From assembly GCF_030547005.1 (NCBI RefSeq), contig NZ_JAUOPN010000011.1:62001-126000 (forward strand): 64,000 bases of DNA, read 5' to 3'. Numbering within the stretch: position 1 is the stretch's first letter; every line of letters begins with the position of its first letter. This DNA is from Maribacter sp. 1_MG-2023. GTDB lineage: Bacteria > Bacteroidota > Bacteroidia > Flavobacteriales > Flavobacteriaceae. Below the pieces are notes generated by a model, which ran no database searches, was not told where the DNA came from, and saw only the letters and a list, made by a program, of their open reading frames with translations. The translations under genes and the position numbers were made by a program. Positions 36,038 to 45,290 of this stretch are shown here, one piece after another.

Positions 36038-36948
36038 AAAATGGAAAGTTCAGTTTCTGTAGTTAATTTTTCTAAGGCAAGCATTCCTAGTTTAGAATTC
36101 CCTTTAGGGTTAAGTCCGGGAGACCAAGTGGAAACGCAAAATTTATTAGGTAGAAATGCAACGATACCGCCGCCTACACCACTTTTACCAGGCAGTCCAA
36201 CTTCAAAAGCAAATTCACCTGCTTCATCGTAAAAGCCGCACGTCAACATTATGGCATTAATACGTTTCACTTGTGATACTGTTAAGAACGTATTATTTCT
36301 TCTACACTTTCCATTGTTCATGAACATGAAAAAAGTATTCGTTAATTGAACACAGTTCATAGCAAGTGAACATTGATGAAAATAAAAATCTAGAACAACG
36401 TCTACATCATTTTTTAGATTACCATACGATTTTAAAAGGTTGGCTGCTGCAAAATTTCGAAATCCTGTTCGTTTTTCAGACTGTGCCACATCTATATCAT
36501 AATCTATAGTGTCATCATTTGCAATATTTCTTACGTAGTTTAAAAAATCTTCTTTCGGGTTCTTTAACTGTGAAACCAAAATATCTGCAATTACAATTGC
36601 ACCAGGGTTAATTAGCGGATTTCTAGGTATTCCGTTTTCTAATTCTAAAAGCGACAAATGGTTGAAAGGATCTCCAGATGGTTCAACATCTACACGTTTC
36701 CAAACTTTTTCTCCAATTAGTCCTAAAGCCATTGAAAGGCTTAAAACCTTCGAGATACTTTGAATCGAAAATTGTTCGTCAGATTTTCCGGCAGAAAAAT
36801 TATTTTGTTGAATATCTATCAGGTGAATACCGAAATTGTCAACATTGACCTTTGCTAATTCAGGTATATAATCTGCAATCTTACCTTTATCTTTTTCATT
36901 AGATGCAGCTTCATTAATTGAGGTAAGAATACGTTGAAAATCTATCAT
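36034..36948 (-). CDS. glsA: Glutaminase A
   Basis: Hydrolyses glutamine to glutamate and ammonia. 304 residues, as in other bacterial glutaminases. The serine-dependent SxxK motif reads SIQSISKVLSL (catalytic Ser and Lys), and GDPFNHLSLLELENGIPRNP, NPGAIV and PGKSGVGGGI are conserved. Directly abuts gcvT upstream and is coupled to the reductase-like gene downstream. Confidence 0.95.
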   Translation of the reverse strand: MIDFQRILTSINEAASNEKDKGKIADYIPELAKVNVDNFGIHLIDIQQNNFSAGKSDEQFSIQSISKVLSLSMALGLIGEKVWKRVDVEPSGDPFNHLSLLELENGIPRNPLINPGAIVIADILVSQLKNPKEDFLNYVRNIANDDTIDYDIDVAQSEKRTGFRNFAAANLLKSYGNLKNDVDVVLDFYFHQCSLAMNCVQLTNTFFMFMNNGKCRRNNTFLTVSQVKRINAIMLTCGFYDEAGEFAFEVGLPGKSGVGGGIVAFLPNKFCVSTWSPGLNPKGNSKLGMLALEKLTTETELSIF

Positions 36949-38034
36949 TTACTTTTTGTAAAATGGTAATTTAACTACACTTGCAGGTACTGCATTTTTT
37001 CGAATTTGAATGCTAATTTTACTGCCTACATCTGAAAAAATCGGAGGAACATAACCTAAGCCGATACCAGTACCCATTGAAGGCGACATAGTACCAGAAG
37101 TTACCACACCTATTGTTTTGCCATTACCATCAACAATATCATAACCATGTCTAGGTATACCACGTTCGTCTAGTTCAAAAGCAACTAATTTACGTTTTGG
37201 TCCATGTTGTTTTTCTTTTTCTAAAGCTGCAGAGTTGACAAAATCTTTATTGAATTTTGTAACCCATCCTAAACCAGCTTCAAGCGGAGAGGTATTATCG
37301 TCAATGTCATTACCATAAAGGCAGTATCCCATTTCTAAACGAAGGGTATCTCTAGCTGCCAATCCGATTGGTTTAATTCCGAAATCTGTTCCGGCTTCAA
37401 AAACCTTGTCCCATATTTGTTTTACCTCGTCATTCTTACAGTAAATTTCAAATCCACCAGAACCGGTATATCCTGTTGCAGAAATAATTACATTATCTAT
37501 ACCTGCAAAATCAGCAACTTCAAAATGATAAAATTTTATATCAGCTAAATTAACAGATGTTAAAGATTGCATAGCTTCAACAGCCTTAGGACCTTGAATC
37601 GCTAAAAGCGAATATCCTTCAGATATGTTTTTCATATCTGCTTTAAATTCATCGTTGTAAGATGAAATGTGATTCCAATCTTTTTCAATATTTGAAGCGT
37701 TCACCACTAATAAATATTGCTCTTCTTTAATTTTATAAATGATAAGGTCATCTACAATGCCACCAGTTTCATTAGGTAGACAACTGTATTGTGCTCTGCC
37801 AATAGTCAGTTTCGTCGCATCGTTAGACGATACTTTTTGAATTAAATTTAATGCAGTAGGTCCAGAGATTAAAAACTCGCCCATATGCGATACATCAAAA
37901 ACTCCCACACTTTTACGAACGGTTTCATGTTCGGCATTAACACCTTCGTATGAAACGGGCATATTATAACCAGCAAATGGAACCATTTTGGCACCAAGAG
38001 ATTCGTGAGTTGTTGTAAGCGCAGTATTTTTCAT
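36949..38034 (-). CDS. gcvT: Aminomethyltransferase (glycine cleavage T protein)
   Basis: T protein of the glycine cleavage system: transfers the methylene group to tetrahydrofolate. 361 residues. N-terminal [40 protein letters not shown], and [16 protein letters not shown] are family hallmarks, including the catalytic Asp region of DVSHMG. The gcvP and gcvH genes are not nearby. It heads the gcvT-glsA-reductase group. Confidence 0.96.
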   Translation of the reverse strand: MKNTALTTTHESLGAKMVPFAGYNMPVSYEGVNAEHETVRKSVGVFDVSHMGEFLISGPTALNLIQKVSSNDATKLTIGRAQYSCLPNETGGIVDDLIIYKIKEEQYLLVVNASNIEKDWNHISSYNDEFKADMKNISEGYSLLAIQGPKAVEAMQSLTSVNLADIKFYHFEVADFAGIDNVIISATGYTGSGGFEIYCKNDEVKQIWDKVFEAGTDFGIKPIGLAARDTLRLEMGYCLYGNDIDDNTSPLEAGLGWVTKFNKDFVNSAALEKEKQHGPKRKLVAFELDERGIPRHGYDIVDGNGKTIGVVTSGTMSPSMGTGIGLGYVPPIFSDVGSKISIQIRKNAVPASVVKLPFYKK

Positions 38035-38133
38035 CTTTTTCTATTTATTGGCAATACAAATTTATCGAAAATAAATAGAAGCAAATGTGGCTAAACCTCG
38101 AATTAGGAAAATATTGTAACCTTTAATACAAGA

Positions 38134-39429
38134 CTAAGATTTTAAAAGAAAATCTTTCAGTCCGCCATAGGTTGAAATCTTGATAGATTTTTTAGTTTTT
38201 CCCATTACTTTTTCAATCTGTGCAGGTATTTCTAATTTTACATCAAGCGTTTCTTCAACAATATCCAAGAATTTTACGGGGTGCGCAGTTTCTAAGAAAA
38301 TACCGTAAGAATCAGGATTTTGTTCTTGATATTTTTTCAAGCCCAAGTACCCGACCGCACCATGTGGATCAGCAATATACCCGTTGATATTGTATATTTC
38401 CTTTAAGGCATCCTTTGTTTGATTATCATCAAAAGGATAGGAGAAAAGGTTCTCTTTTAGCGCTTCAAAATTATCTTGAAATAAATGTCTTATTCTAATA
38501 AAATTACTTGGATCACCAACATCCATTGCATTAGAAATAGTTGCTGTAGAAGGTTTAGGCGTATACTCTTTTGTAAGCATAAACTGCGGTACAGTATCGT
38601 TCACGTTTGTAGAAGCTATAAAGTGCTTTACTGGCATGCCTAATCGCTGCGCAACTAAACCTGCACATATATTACCGAAATTACCGGAAGGAACAGAGAA
38701 TACAATCTCTTTCCCTTTTGATTTTGCTTGCCTGTAAGCAAATAAGAAATAAAATAACTGTGGTAACCAACGAGCAACATTAATAGAATTTGCTGAAGTC
38801 AGTTTCATATGGTCAAGAAGCTCTTTATCTAAAAAGGCATTCTTTACCATAGCTTGGCAATCATCAAAAGTACCATCAACTTCTAAAGCGGTAATATTTT
38901 TACCTAAAGTGGTTAACTGTCTTTCTTGAATATCGCTCACTTTTCCGCTAGGGTAGAGTATAACTACGTTCACTCCTGCAACACCTAAAAAGCCATTTGC
39001 AACGGCACCACCAGTATCACCAGACGTAGCTACAAGTACGGTTACTTCATTTTTTGTAGACCTTGAAAAATAGCCTAAACATTGTGCCATAAAACGAGCG
39101 CCAACATCTTTAAATGCCATCGTCGGACCATGAAAAAGTTCTAATGTTGCAATATTGGGAGTGATTTCAACTACAGGAAAATCAAAATCTAATACCTCTT
39201 TTAAGATATCCTTCAATACATCGTCAGGAACAATACCCGATACAAATTGCTGTATTGCTTTAAAAGCAATTTCTTCGTTAGAAAAAGTTTCTATTTTCTC
39301 GAAAAAAGAATTTGGTAACGGATTAATTTCTTCCGGAAAATACAAACCTTTATCTGGTGCAATACCATTGACTACGGCAGTATCAAAAGAAACTTCGGGT
39401 GCTGTATGATTTAAACTATAGAATTTCAA
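38134..39429 (-). CDS. thrC: Threonine synthase
   Basis: Pyridoxal-phosphate enzyme converting O-phosphohomoserine to threonine. 431 residues of the class with N-terminal MKFYSLNH..PEVSFDTAV; PLP lysine in TMAFKDVGARFMAQ; ATSGDTGGAV phosphate loop; SANSINVARWLPQ. Third gene of the threonine operon, 40 bp after thrB. Confidence 0.96.
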   Translation of the reverse strand: MKFYSLNHTAPEVSFDTAVVNGIAPDKGLYFPEEINPLPNSFFEKIETFSNEEIAFKAIQQFVSGIVPDDVLKDILKEVLDFDFPVVEITPNIATLELFHGPTMAFKDVGARFMAQCLGYFSRSTKNEVTVLVATSGDTGGAVANGFLGVAGVNVVILYPSGKVSDIQERQLTTLGKNITALEVDGTFDDCQAMVKNAFLDKELLDHMKLTSANSINVARWLPQLFYFLFAYRQAKSKGKEIVFSVPSGNFGNICAGLVAQRLGMPVKHFIASTNVNDTVPQFMLTKEYTPKPSTATISNAMDVGDPSNFIRIRHLFQDNFEALKENLFSYPFDDNQTKDALKEIYNINGYIADPHGAVGYLGLKKYQEQNPDSYGIFLETAHPVKFLDIVEETLDVKLEIPAQIEKVMGKTKKSIKISTYGGLKDFLLKS

Positions 39430-39469
39430 GCTGAATATTTTTAAATGTTATAATGAAAATGTGCTGAAC

Positions 39470-40396
39470 TTATAAAAGTTTAACGCCTTCCATATTAATT
39501 TTTGAAACATGTATTTCGTAAGCTATACCGATTTTATCATAAACCGTTTTCATCGCATTACCGACCTTTGTTGCTGTTTCGTTCCCTTTACTAAATGCAA
39601 AAATTGACGGTCCGGATCCTGAGATGCCAGAACCTAACGCACCAGCTTCTAGAGATACCTTTTTAACTTCATCAAAACCAGGAATTAATATAGAACGAAT
39701 AGGCTCAACAATATGGTCTTCTAAAGAGCGACCAATTAAGTCAAAGTCTTCTTTGAATAATCCGGCAACTAAGCCTCCTACATTGCCCCATTGTTTAATA
39801 CCGGTTTCCATAGAAATAGTGGTCTTTAGAATTTTTCTAGAATCTGATGTTTTTATTTCTATCTGCGGATGTATAATAGTAACATATAATTCTGAAGGAG
39901 CTGGGATAGTAATTACATCTAGCGGACTATAGCTGCGCACCAATGTAAACCCACCAAATAGGGCAGGGGCTACATTGTCTGCGTGGGCAACATCACTAGC
40001 CAAGCGTTCGCCTTCCATGGCGAATTTTACCAGTTCGGTCTTACTGAACGGGTTACCCAATAAATGGTTCATTGCCCAGACAGCACCTGCAGAACTTGCG
40101 GCACTACTACCAATACCACTACCAGGTTTTATTTTTTTATTGATTTCAATTTCGAATCCGCCATCATAATCAGATGCTAATAAGAATGCATTACCTGCTA
40201 CACCTGCAACATTGTTTAAGGTTTCTTTTGGTAGGTCTTGTCCTGTTAGTTTGGTGATTCTAATACCTTTTTTCGATACCTTTCTAACGACCATGTCATC
40301 ACCGACCGAGTCTAGGGCAACGCCTAGAACATCAAATCCGCATGAAACATTTGCTACTGTAGCAGGGCAAAAAACTTTAATTTCGTTTTGGCTCAT
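39470..40396 (-). CDS. thrB: Homoserine kinase
   Basis: GHMP-family kinase making O-phosphohomoserine. 308 residues. ATP loop PGSGIGSSAASSAGAV at about 92-107, N-terminal ATVANVSCGFDVLG, and C-terminal GSGISGSGPSIFAF are all in place. 23 bp after thrA and followed by thrC. Confidence 0.96.
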   Translation of the reverse strand: MSQNEIKVFCPATVANVSCGFDVLGVALDSVGDDMVVRKVSKKGIRITKLTGQDLPKETLNNVAGVAGNAFLLASDYDGGFEIEINKKIKPGSGIGSSAASSAGAVWAMNHLLGNPFSKTELVKFAMEGERLASDVAHADNVAPALFGGFTLVRSYSPLDVITIPAPSELYVTIIHPQIEIKTSDSRKILKTTISMETGIKQWGNVGGLVAGLFKEDFDLIGRSLEDHIVEPIRSILIPGFDEVKKVSLEAGALGSGISGSGPSIFAFSKGNETATKVGNAMKTVYDKIGIAYEIHVSKINMEGVKLL

Positions 40397-40419
40397 AATG
40401 AATACTCTTGTTATGAAAA

Positions 40420-42861
40420 TTAGAAATTACCTATTCGTATAATATCCGCGAATATACCAGAAGCAGTTACCGCTGCGCCAGCACCGGCACCTTTAATAAT
40501 CATCGGCTGGTCTGGGTATCTTTCAGTGTAAAAAAGAACGATGTTATCACTACCCTCTAGATTGTAAAAATCGTGACCCTTAGGTATTTCTTGTAAACCA
40601 ACACTAGCCTTACCATTGTCAAACTGAGCAACATATTTCAATTTGCTATCCGCATTTTTTGCGCTAGTAAATAGGGATTGAAAATGAGCTTCATTTTGTA
40701 TTAAAGAAGCAAAGAAATCATCATTATTAGCTGTGTTTAAACTTTCTTCAGGTAAGAATGGATTGTTGGTAATATCGCTGATTTCTAATTGATTTCCACT
40801 CTCACGAGCTAAAATTAATATTTTACGCATTACGTCAACTCCACTTAAATCAATTTTTGGATCAGGTTCTGTATATCCCTCTTCCTGAGCTTGTTTTACC
40901 ACATCATGAAAGGTGGTTTTATCATTGAAGTTATTGAAAACAAAGTTTAAACTTCCTGAAAGAACAGCCTGAATTTTAAGGATTTTATCTCCGGATGCAA
41001 TTAGGTGTTTTAAGGTGTCAATTATGGGTAGCCCAGCGCCAACGTTAGTTTCGAATAAGAAAGGAGCGTTATATGTTCTTGCTAAAGATTTTAAATGAGA
41101 ATAGTTCTCAAAGGCAGAAGAACAAGCAATTTTATTACAAGTAACTACAGAAATACTATTACCTAAATATTCGCTGTACGTTTTAGAAACCTCTTCACTT
41201 GCTGTGTTATCAACAAAGATGCTATTTCTATAGTTTAGGCTATTTACCAATTCTAAAAATTTAACCTTGTCGGCTTTTTCACCTGCCGCAAGTTTGGCTG
41301 ACCAATCATTTAGGTCTATCCCTTTTTCATCAAAAAGCATAGTTCTTGAGTTGGACATTCCTATTACTCGAATGTTCAATTTTAAATTCTCTTTCAAGAA
41401 TTTACGTTGCTCTTTAATTTGCTCTAGAAATTTAGCCCCAACATTACCAACACCCATTACAAATAGGTTTAATTGCTTAATGTTTTCTTCAAAAAACTCT
41501 TCGTGCAATGCATTCAGTGCTTTTTTGACATCCTTTTCATCTATAATACAAGAAATGTTTCTTTCAGACGCACCTTGGGCAATCACTCTAATATTGACAT
41601 TGTTTTTACCAAGAGTGCTGAACATTTTACCACTCAATCCTTGATGGCTTTTCATATTGTCACCAACTAGGGCAACAATTGCTAAATCTTTTTCAGGTAT
41701 TACTTCTTTTATGCGACCTCTTTCAATTTCATATTCAAAGGCTTCATTCACAATATTTACTGCCTTTTCAACATCATCTGCAGAAATACCAACACAGATA
41801 GAATGCTCAGAAGACGCTTGTGTTATAAGAACTACGCTAATATCTGCTTGAGAAAGAACTTCAAAAAAGCGCTTTGAAATACCTGGTATACCTACCATTC
41901 CCGGTCCTTCTAAAGAAAGCAAAGCAATATTGCCAATATGGCTTATTCCACGAACTGTCTTTCCTTTTTCGTTTTTAGATTTTGTAATTAATGTTCCAGC
42001 TTTATCAGGACTAAAAGTATTCTTAATAACAATAGATATTCCTTTAGATAATACTGGTTGAATAGTAGGCGGATAAAGCACTTTGGCACCAAAATGAGAC
42101 AGCTCCATAGCTTCCTCATATGAAATATGCGGAATAGCTTTTGCTTGCTTTACCATTTTTGGATTCGCAGTATACATACCACTAACATCTGTCCAAATCT
42201 CTAAAACATCTGCATCAATAGCGGCAGCATATATTGCTGCCGTATAATCAGAGCCACCTCTGCCTAAAGTAGTAGATACTCCTTCTTCAGAAGTAGCTAT
42301 AAATCCTGGGCAAACGGTTACTTTCTTATTTGAAGCTTTGAAATAATCTAGACAGTTAGCATTGGTTTTTGCGAAATTGACGACATTCTTGCCGTTAAGC
42401 TTATGTGTAATTATCAGCTCTCTACTGTCTTTAAATTCAGCGTCTAATTTTTCGCTAACAAGGTATTCGCTAATAATATAAGAAGAAAGAAGTTCTCCGT
42501 AGCTAACTATTTTATCAGATAATTTCGGAGTGATTTCTCCAATAAAAAAAGCACCTTCCAAAAGAGTTTCCAATACGTTGAACTCGCTTTTAACTTTGCT
42601 AAGTACTTTACTTTGTGCCGTTACAGGTATTAACTCTTTAATGGTAGAAAGATGTCTTTCTTCTAATGTGCTAAGAATTTCTTTGTAAGATTGATCTTGA
42701 GTAGAAGCTAATGATCCAGCTTCTAATAAAAGATCTGTTACACCACCTAAAGCTGAAACAACCAGAATAATAGGGTCGTTGTACTTAGAGATTATATTTT
42801 TAATTTTAATAATATTTTCAGGTTTGGCTACAGATGAGCCACCGAATTTTAGAACTTTCAT
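40420..42861 (-). CDS. thrA: Bifunctional aspartokinase / homoserine dehydrogenase
   Basis: Catalyses the first and third steps from aspartate to homoserine. 813 residues: aspartokinase domain 1-290 (KFGGSSVAKPENI, TTLGRGGSDYTAA), two ACT domains about 310-460 that bind the feedback inhibitor, and the homoserine dehydrogenase domain about 465-813 (FVMGVGNVGAKFLEQI, NVGAGLPIIDTLKHL, LSGVDVMRKILILARE). First gene of thrABC; preceded by a threonine-rich leader peptide and a consensus promoter. Confidence 0.97.
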   Translation of the reverse strand: MKVLKFGGSSVAKPENIIKIKNIISKYNDPIILVVSALGGVTDLLLEAGSLASTQDQSYKEILSTLEERHLSTIKELIPVTAQSKVLSKVKSEFNVLETLLEGAFFIGEITPKLSDKIVSYGELLSSYIISEYLVSEKLDAEFKDSRELIITHKLNGKNVVNFAKTNANCLDYFKASNKKVTVCPGFIATSEEGVSTTLGRGGSDYTAAIYAAAIDADVLEIWTDVSGMYTANPKMVKQAKAIPHISYEEAMELSHFGAKVLYPPTIQPVLSKGISIVIKNTFSPDKAGTLITKSKNEKGKTVRGISHIGNIALLSLEGPGMVGIPGISKRFFEVLSQADISVVLITQASSEHSICVGISADDVEKAVNIVNEAFEYEIERGRIKEVIPEKDLAIVALVGDNMKSHQGLSGKMFSTLGKNNVNIRVIAQGASERNISCIIDEKDVKKALNALHEEFFEENIKQLNLFVMGVGNVGAKFLEQIKEQRKFLKENLKLNIRVIGMSNSRTMLFDEKGIDLNDWSAKLAAGEKADKVKFLELVNSLNYRNSIFVDNTASEEVSKTYSEYLGNSISVVTCNKIACSSAFENYSHLKSLARTYNAPFLFETNVGAGLPIIDTLKHLIASGDKILKIQAVLSGSLNFVFNNFNDKTTFHDVVKQAQEEGYTEPDPKIDLSGVDVMRKILILARESGNQLEISDITNNPFLPEESLNTANNDDFFASLIQNEAHFQSLFTSAKNADSKLKYVAQFDNGKASVGLQEIPKGHDFYNLEGSDNIVLFYTERYPDQPMIIKGAGAGAAVTASGIFADIIRIGNF

Positions 42862-42930
42862 GTTGTGAAATATTGACTTTGTAATTTAAGATATGGTGTA
42901 ATTAAACACGGGTACGGAGAAATTTAGTTT

Positions 42931-43023
42931 TTAACCCCAAAGGGTGAAACATGCCGTAGCTGTACCATAAGTAATAGTAGCTGAAGTGAAATCGAATGTT
43001 ATGTCTGTTTTATAGCAGTCCAT
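42931..43023 (-). CDS. thrL: Threonine-rich leader peptide of the thr operon
   Basis: A 30-codon open frame (ATG at 43023, TAA at 42931-42933) lying between a perfect promoter and thrA. Eight of 30 residues are Thr and two are Ile; threonine is the end product of the operon and isoleucine derives from it. The middle reads TSATITYGTATACFT and the peptide ends LWG. It begins 21 bp downstream of the -7 box and ends 69 bp before thrA. A small hairpin (ACCC/GGGT) covers its last codons. No U-run terminator is visible before thrA, so the mechanism is open. The name is by position and composition, not by homology. Confidence 0.72.
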   Translation of the reverse strand: MDCYKTDITFDFTSATITYGTATACFTLWG

Positions 43024-43043
43024 AAATACTAATAGTTGAAAAT

Positions 43044-43074
43044 CAAATGTAGTACATTTGGTATCTTAATCAAA
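43044..43074 (-). promoter_or_regulatory. Consensus promoter of the thr operon
   Basis: Minus strand TTTG (43071-43074), exactly 19 bp, TACATTTG (43044-43051): a complete match to the flavobacterial TTTG-N19-TAnnTTTG promoter. Transcription starts near 43038, giving a leader of about 175 nt before thrA. Confidence 0.85.
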
Positions 43075-43129
43075 TGATTCCACAATTTTTTACGGAATCG
43101 TTACTTTTTAGATGTAAAAAAGATAAAGA

Positions 43130-44677
43130 ATGAAATTATACAGTGCAAAACAGATTTATAAAGCAGATCAGATTTCTATAAAAAAAGAAGAAATAGGCAG
43201 CAATGAATTAATGGAACGTGCAGCCTTACAGCTCTTCAATTGGATGCATTTGCGTATGCAAGGCGCCCCAGTAAAAATTCATTTATTCTGCGGTATTGGT
43301 AATAATGGGGGGGATGGTATTGCCCTTGCCAGACACCTAGTGGATCATGGTTATAATGTTGAAGTGTATGTTATTAATTATAGTGAGAAGCGCTCAAAAG
43401 ATTTTCTGATAAATTTAGATAGATTGAAAGATCGCAAGGTTTGGCCACACTTTATGAATTCTGATGATGAACTGCCAGAAATTGGAAGGGATGATATTAT
43501 TGTAGACGGAATTTTTGGAATAGGATTAAATAGAACACCAGATGCATGGGTGGTTAAGGTTATTCGGCATTTAAATAATTCTCAGGCATTTATTCTTTCT
43601 ATTGATATTCCTTCGGGATTATTCACCGATCAAGGTCCGGAAGATATTGAAGCTATTATCAAATCTAATTTTGTGTTGAGTTTTCAAACTCCTAAACTGG
43701 TATTTTTCTTACCAGAAACAGGAAAGTACATAGAACAGTGGGAAGTTTTAGATATAGGGTTAGATCCAGAATATTTAAGGGTGACGGAAACCGATTATGA
43801 ATTAATTGGAAAGAATGAAGTACTTACAATGTACAAGCCGCGTGAGAAATATGGACATAAGGGAACTTACGGACATTCTTTAATTATTGGAGGTAGTTAT
43901 GGTAAAATGGGCTCAGTATGTCTGTCGTCTAAAGCTGCACTGTATTCAGGTAGCGGTTTAGTAACGTCTTATGTTCCAAGAATAGGCTATAACATTTTGC
44001 AGACCTCATTACCTGAAATTATGGTTTTAACCGATGCCAATGAAAATGAACTTACAGATATAAAGATAGAAATAGAACCAACGGTTATAGGAGTAGGTAT
44101 TGGGATAGGAACAAGTGAGGCAACCGTTAAAGCTTTATCTAGTTTTCTGAAAAGTAATAAGCTGCCATTGGTACTTGATGCTGATGCGCTTAATATTCTT
44201 TCTAAGAATAAAGATTTACTGAAAGAATTGCCAGAAGATTCTATTTTGACTCCGCATCCAAAAGAACTAGAGCGTTTGATAGGAAAATGGAAAGACGATT
44301 TCGATAAACTTTCTAAGGTGAAGAAATTTTCGAAGAAGTATAAATGTATTGTAGTTGTTAAAGGTGCGCACACTATTATAGTGCAAAATGGAAAAGGTTA
44401 TGTAAACACAACTGGTAACCCAGGTATGGCTACTGCAGGAAGTGGCGATGTATTGACAGGTGTGATTACAGGCCTCCGAGCACAGGGCTATGCTGCTTTA
44501 GATGCTGTGATTTTCGGAGTTTATTTGCATGGTAAAGCCGGTGATATTGCAGTGGAGTCTACAGGTTTTCAATCTTTAACCGCATCACATCTAATAGATA
44601 ATTTAGCTGGTGCTTACTTAGATCTGTTCAAAATACCAGAACAGCCTATAGTAGAAGAAGAAAATCAACCAAGTTGA
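43130..44677 (+). CDS. nnrD: Bifunctional NAD(P)H-hydrate epimerase/dehydratase
   Basis: Repairs hydrated NAD(P)H. 515 residues: YjeF_N epimerase domain about 1-215 with GIGNNGGDGIALARHL and DGIFGIGLNR; ADP-dependent dehydratase domain about 230-500 with a ribokinase-like fold, HKGTYGHSLIIGGS, LTPHPKELERL and GNPGMATAGSGDVLTG. Domain fusion in this order is normal in bacteria. Divergent from thrA. Its stop codon lies within a terminator hairpin. Confidence 0.95.
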   Translation: MKLYSAKQIYKADQISIKKEEIGSNELMERAALQLFNWMHLRMQGAPVKIHLFCGIGNNGGDGIALARHLVDHGYNVEVYVINYSEKRSKDFLINLDRLKDRKVWPHFMNSDDELPEIGRDDIIVDGIFGIGLNRTPDAWVVKVIRHLNNSQAFILSIDIPSGLFTDQGPEDIEAIIKSNFVLSFQTPKLVFFLPETGKYIEQWEVLDIGLDPEYLRVTETDYELIGKNEVLTMYKPREKYGHKGTYGHSLIIGGSYGKMGSVCLSSKAALYSGSGLVTSYVPRIGYNILQTSLPEIMVLTDANENELTDIKIEIEPTVIGVGIGIGTSEATVKALSSFLKSNKLPLVLDADALNILSKNKDLLKELPEDSILTPHPKELERLIGKWKDDFDKLSKVKKFSKKYKCIVVVKGAHTIIVQNGKGYVNTTGNPGMATAGSGDVLTGVITGLRAQGYAALDAVIFGVYLHGKAGDIAVESTGFQSLTASHLIDNLAGAYLDLFKIPEQPIVEEENQPS

Positions 44678-44686
44678 TTTTCTTTT
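44660..44686 (+). terminator. Terminator overlapping the end of nnrD
   Basis: GAAAATCAAC / GTTGATTTTC around CAA, followed by TTTT; the stem contains the nnrD stop codon. Confidence 0.75.
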
Positions 44687-45083
44687 AAGAGTTAACTCTT
44701 CTTTTTACCCATTTTAAGGCGTTATCAAATTCAATGAAAAACTTCATTGGCTTTTTGTAAAACAGTTTTTCAATCTTAAAGTTGTGCATGTCAATTTCTT
44801 TTACAGAAACAATAGCAAAAGCTTTAAGGTTGTCTAGTTGTTTTAGATAGTTGTAAATGGTAGGGTCAATGGCAAAAGAATTTTTGCGCAGACTTATAAA
44901 ACCAAAGTTTTTGTCTCTAAAGTGAATTTCAGATATACCAATAATTTGATATGCTCTTTCTAGAGTTAATGTGGCCCCTTCATCAAAGATGGATACCATG
45001 TAGTTATCATATACTTGAATTTTTCCTGTTTCTAATTCGTATTCCCTTACAATTACCTTCTTTTTGGTAGATCCAATCTTCAT
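44685..45083 (-). CDS. Conserved protein of unknown function, SpoIIAA/STAS-like
   Basis: 132 residues, no signal peptide. The alternating pattern (IVREYELETGKIQVYDNYMVSIFDEG.. then LKAFAIVSVKEIDMHNFKIEKLFY, FFIEFDNALKWVKRRV) resembles the SpoIIAA-like proteins of Bacteroidota, but I cannot name a function. It lies alone between nnrD (convergent) and clpC, with a 207-bp gap upstream. Confidence 0.65.
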   Translation of the reverse strand: MKIGSTKKKVIVREYELETGKIQVYDNYMVSIFDEGATLTLERAYQIIGISEIHFRDKNFGFISLRKNSFAIDPTIYNYLKQLDNLKAFAIVSVKEIDMHNFKIEKLFYKKPMKFFIEFDNALKWVKRRVNS

Positions 45084-45237
45084 TCTATTCGTATTAATAT
45101 AGTGTGTCTGAAGCGAAAATATAAGGAACTACTTTCTCTGGGTAAATTTTTAGTTTAAACGCGAAAATATCGTTCATACTGCTTATACCTACTATTCTGT
45201 GTATTTGTATTCTTACAATTGAAATTGATTTGTACGA

Positions 45238-45266
45238 AAAAGGAGCCCTACAAAGGGCTCCTTTAA
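45238..45266 (-). terminator. clpC terminator
   Basis: AAAGGAGCCC / GGGCTCCTTT, perfect 10-bp stem with a six-base loop, placed 25 bp past the clpC stop and with A/T runs on both sides. Confidence 0.85.
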
Positions 45267-45290
45267 TATATTCTAATAGAGTATAAATAC

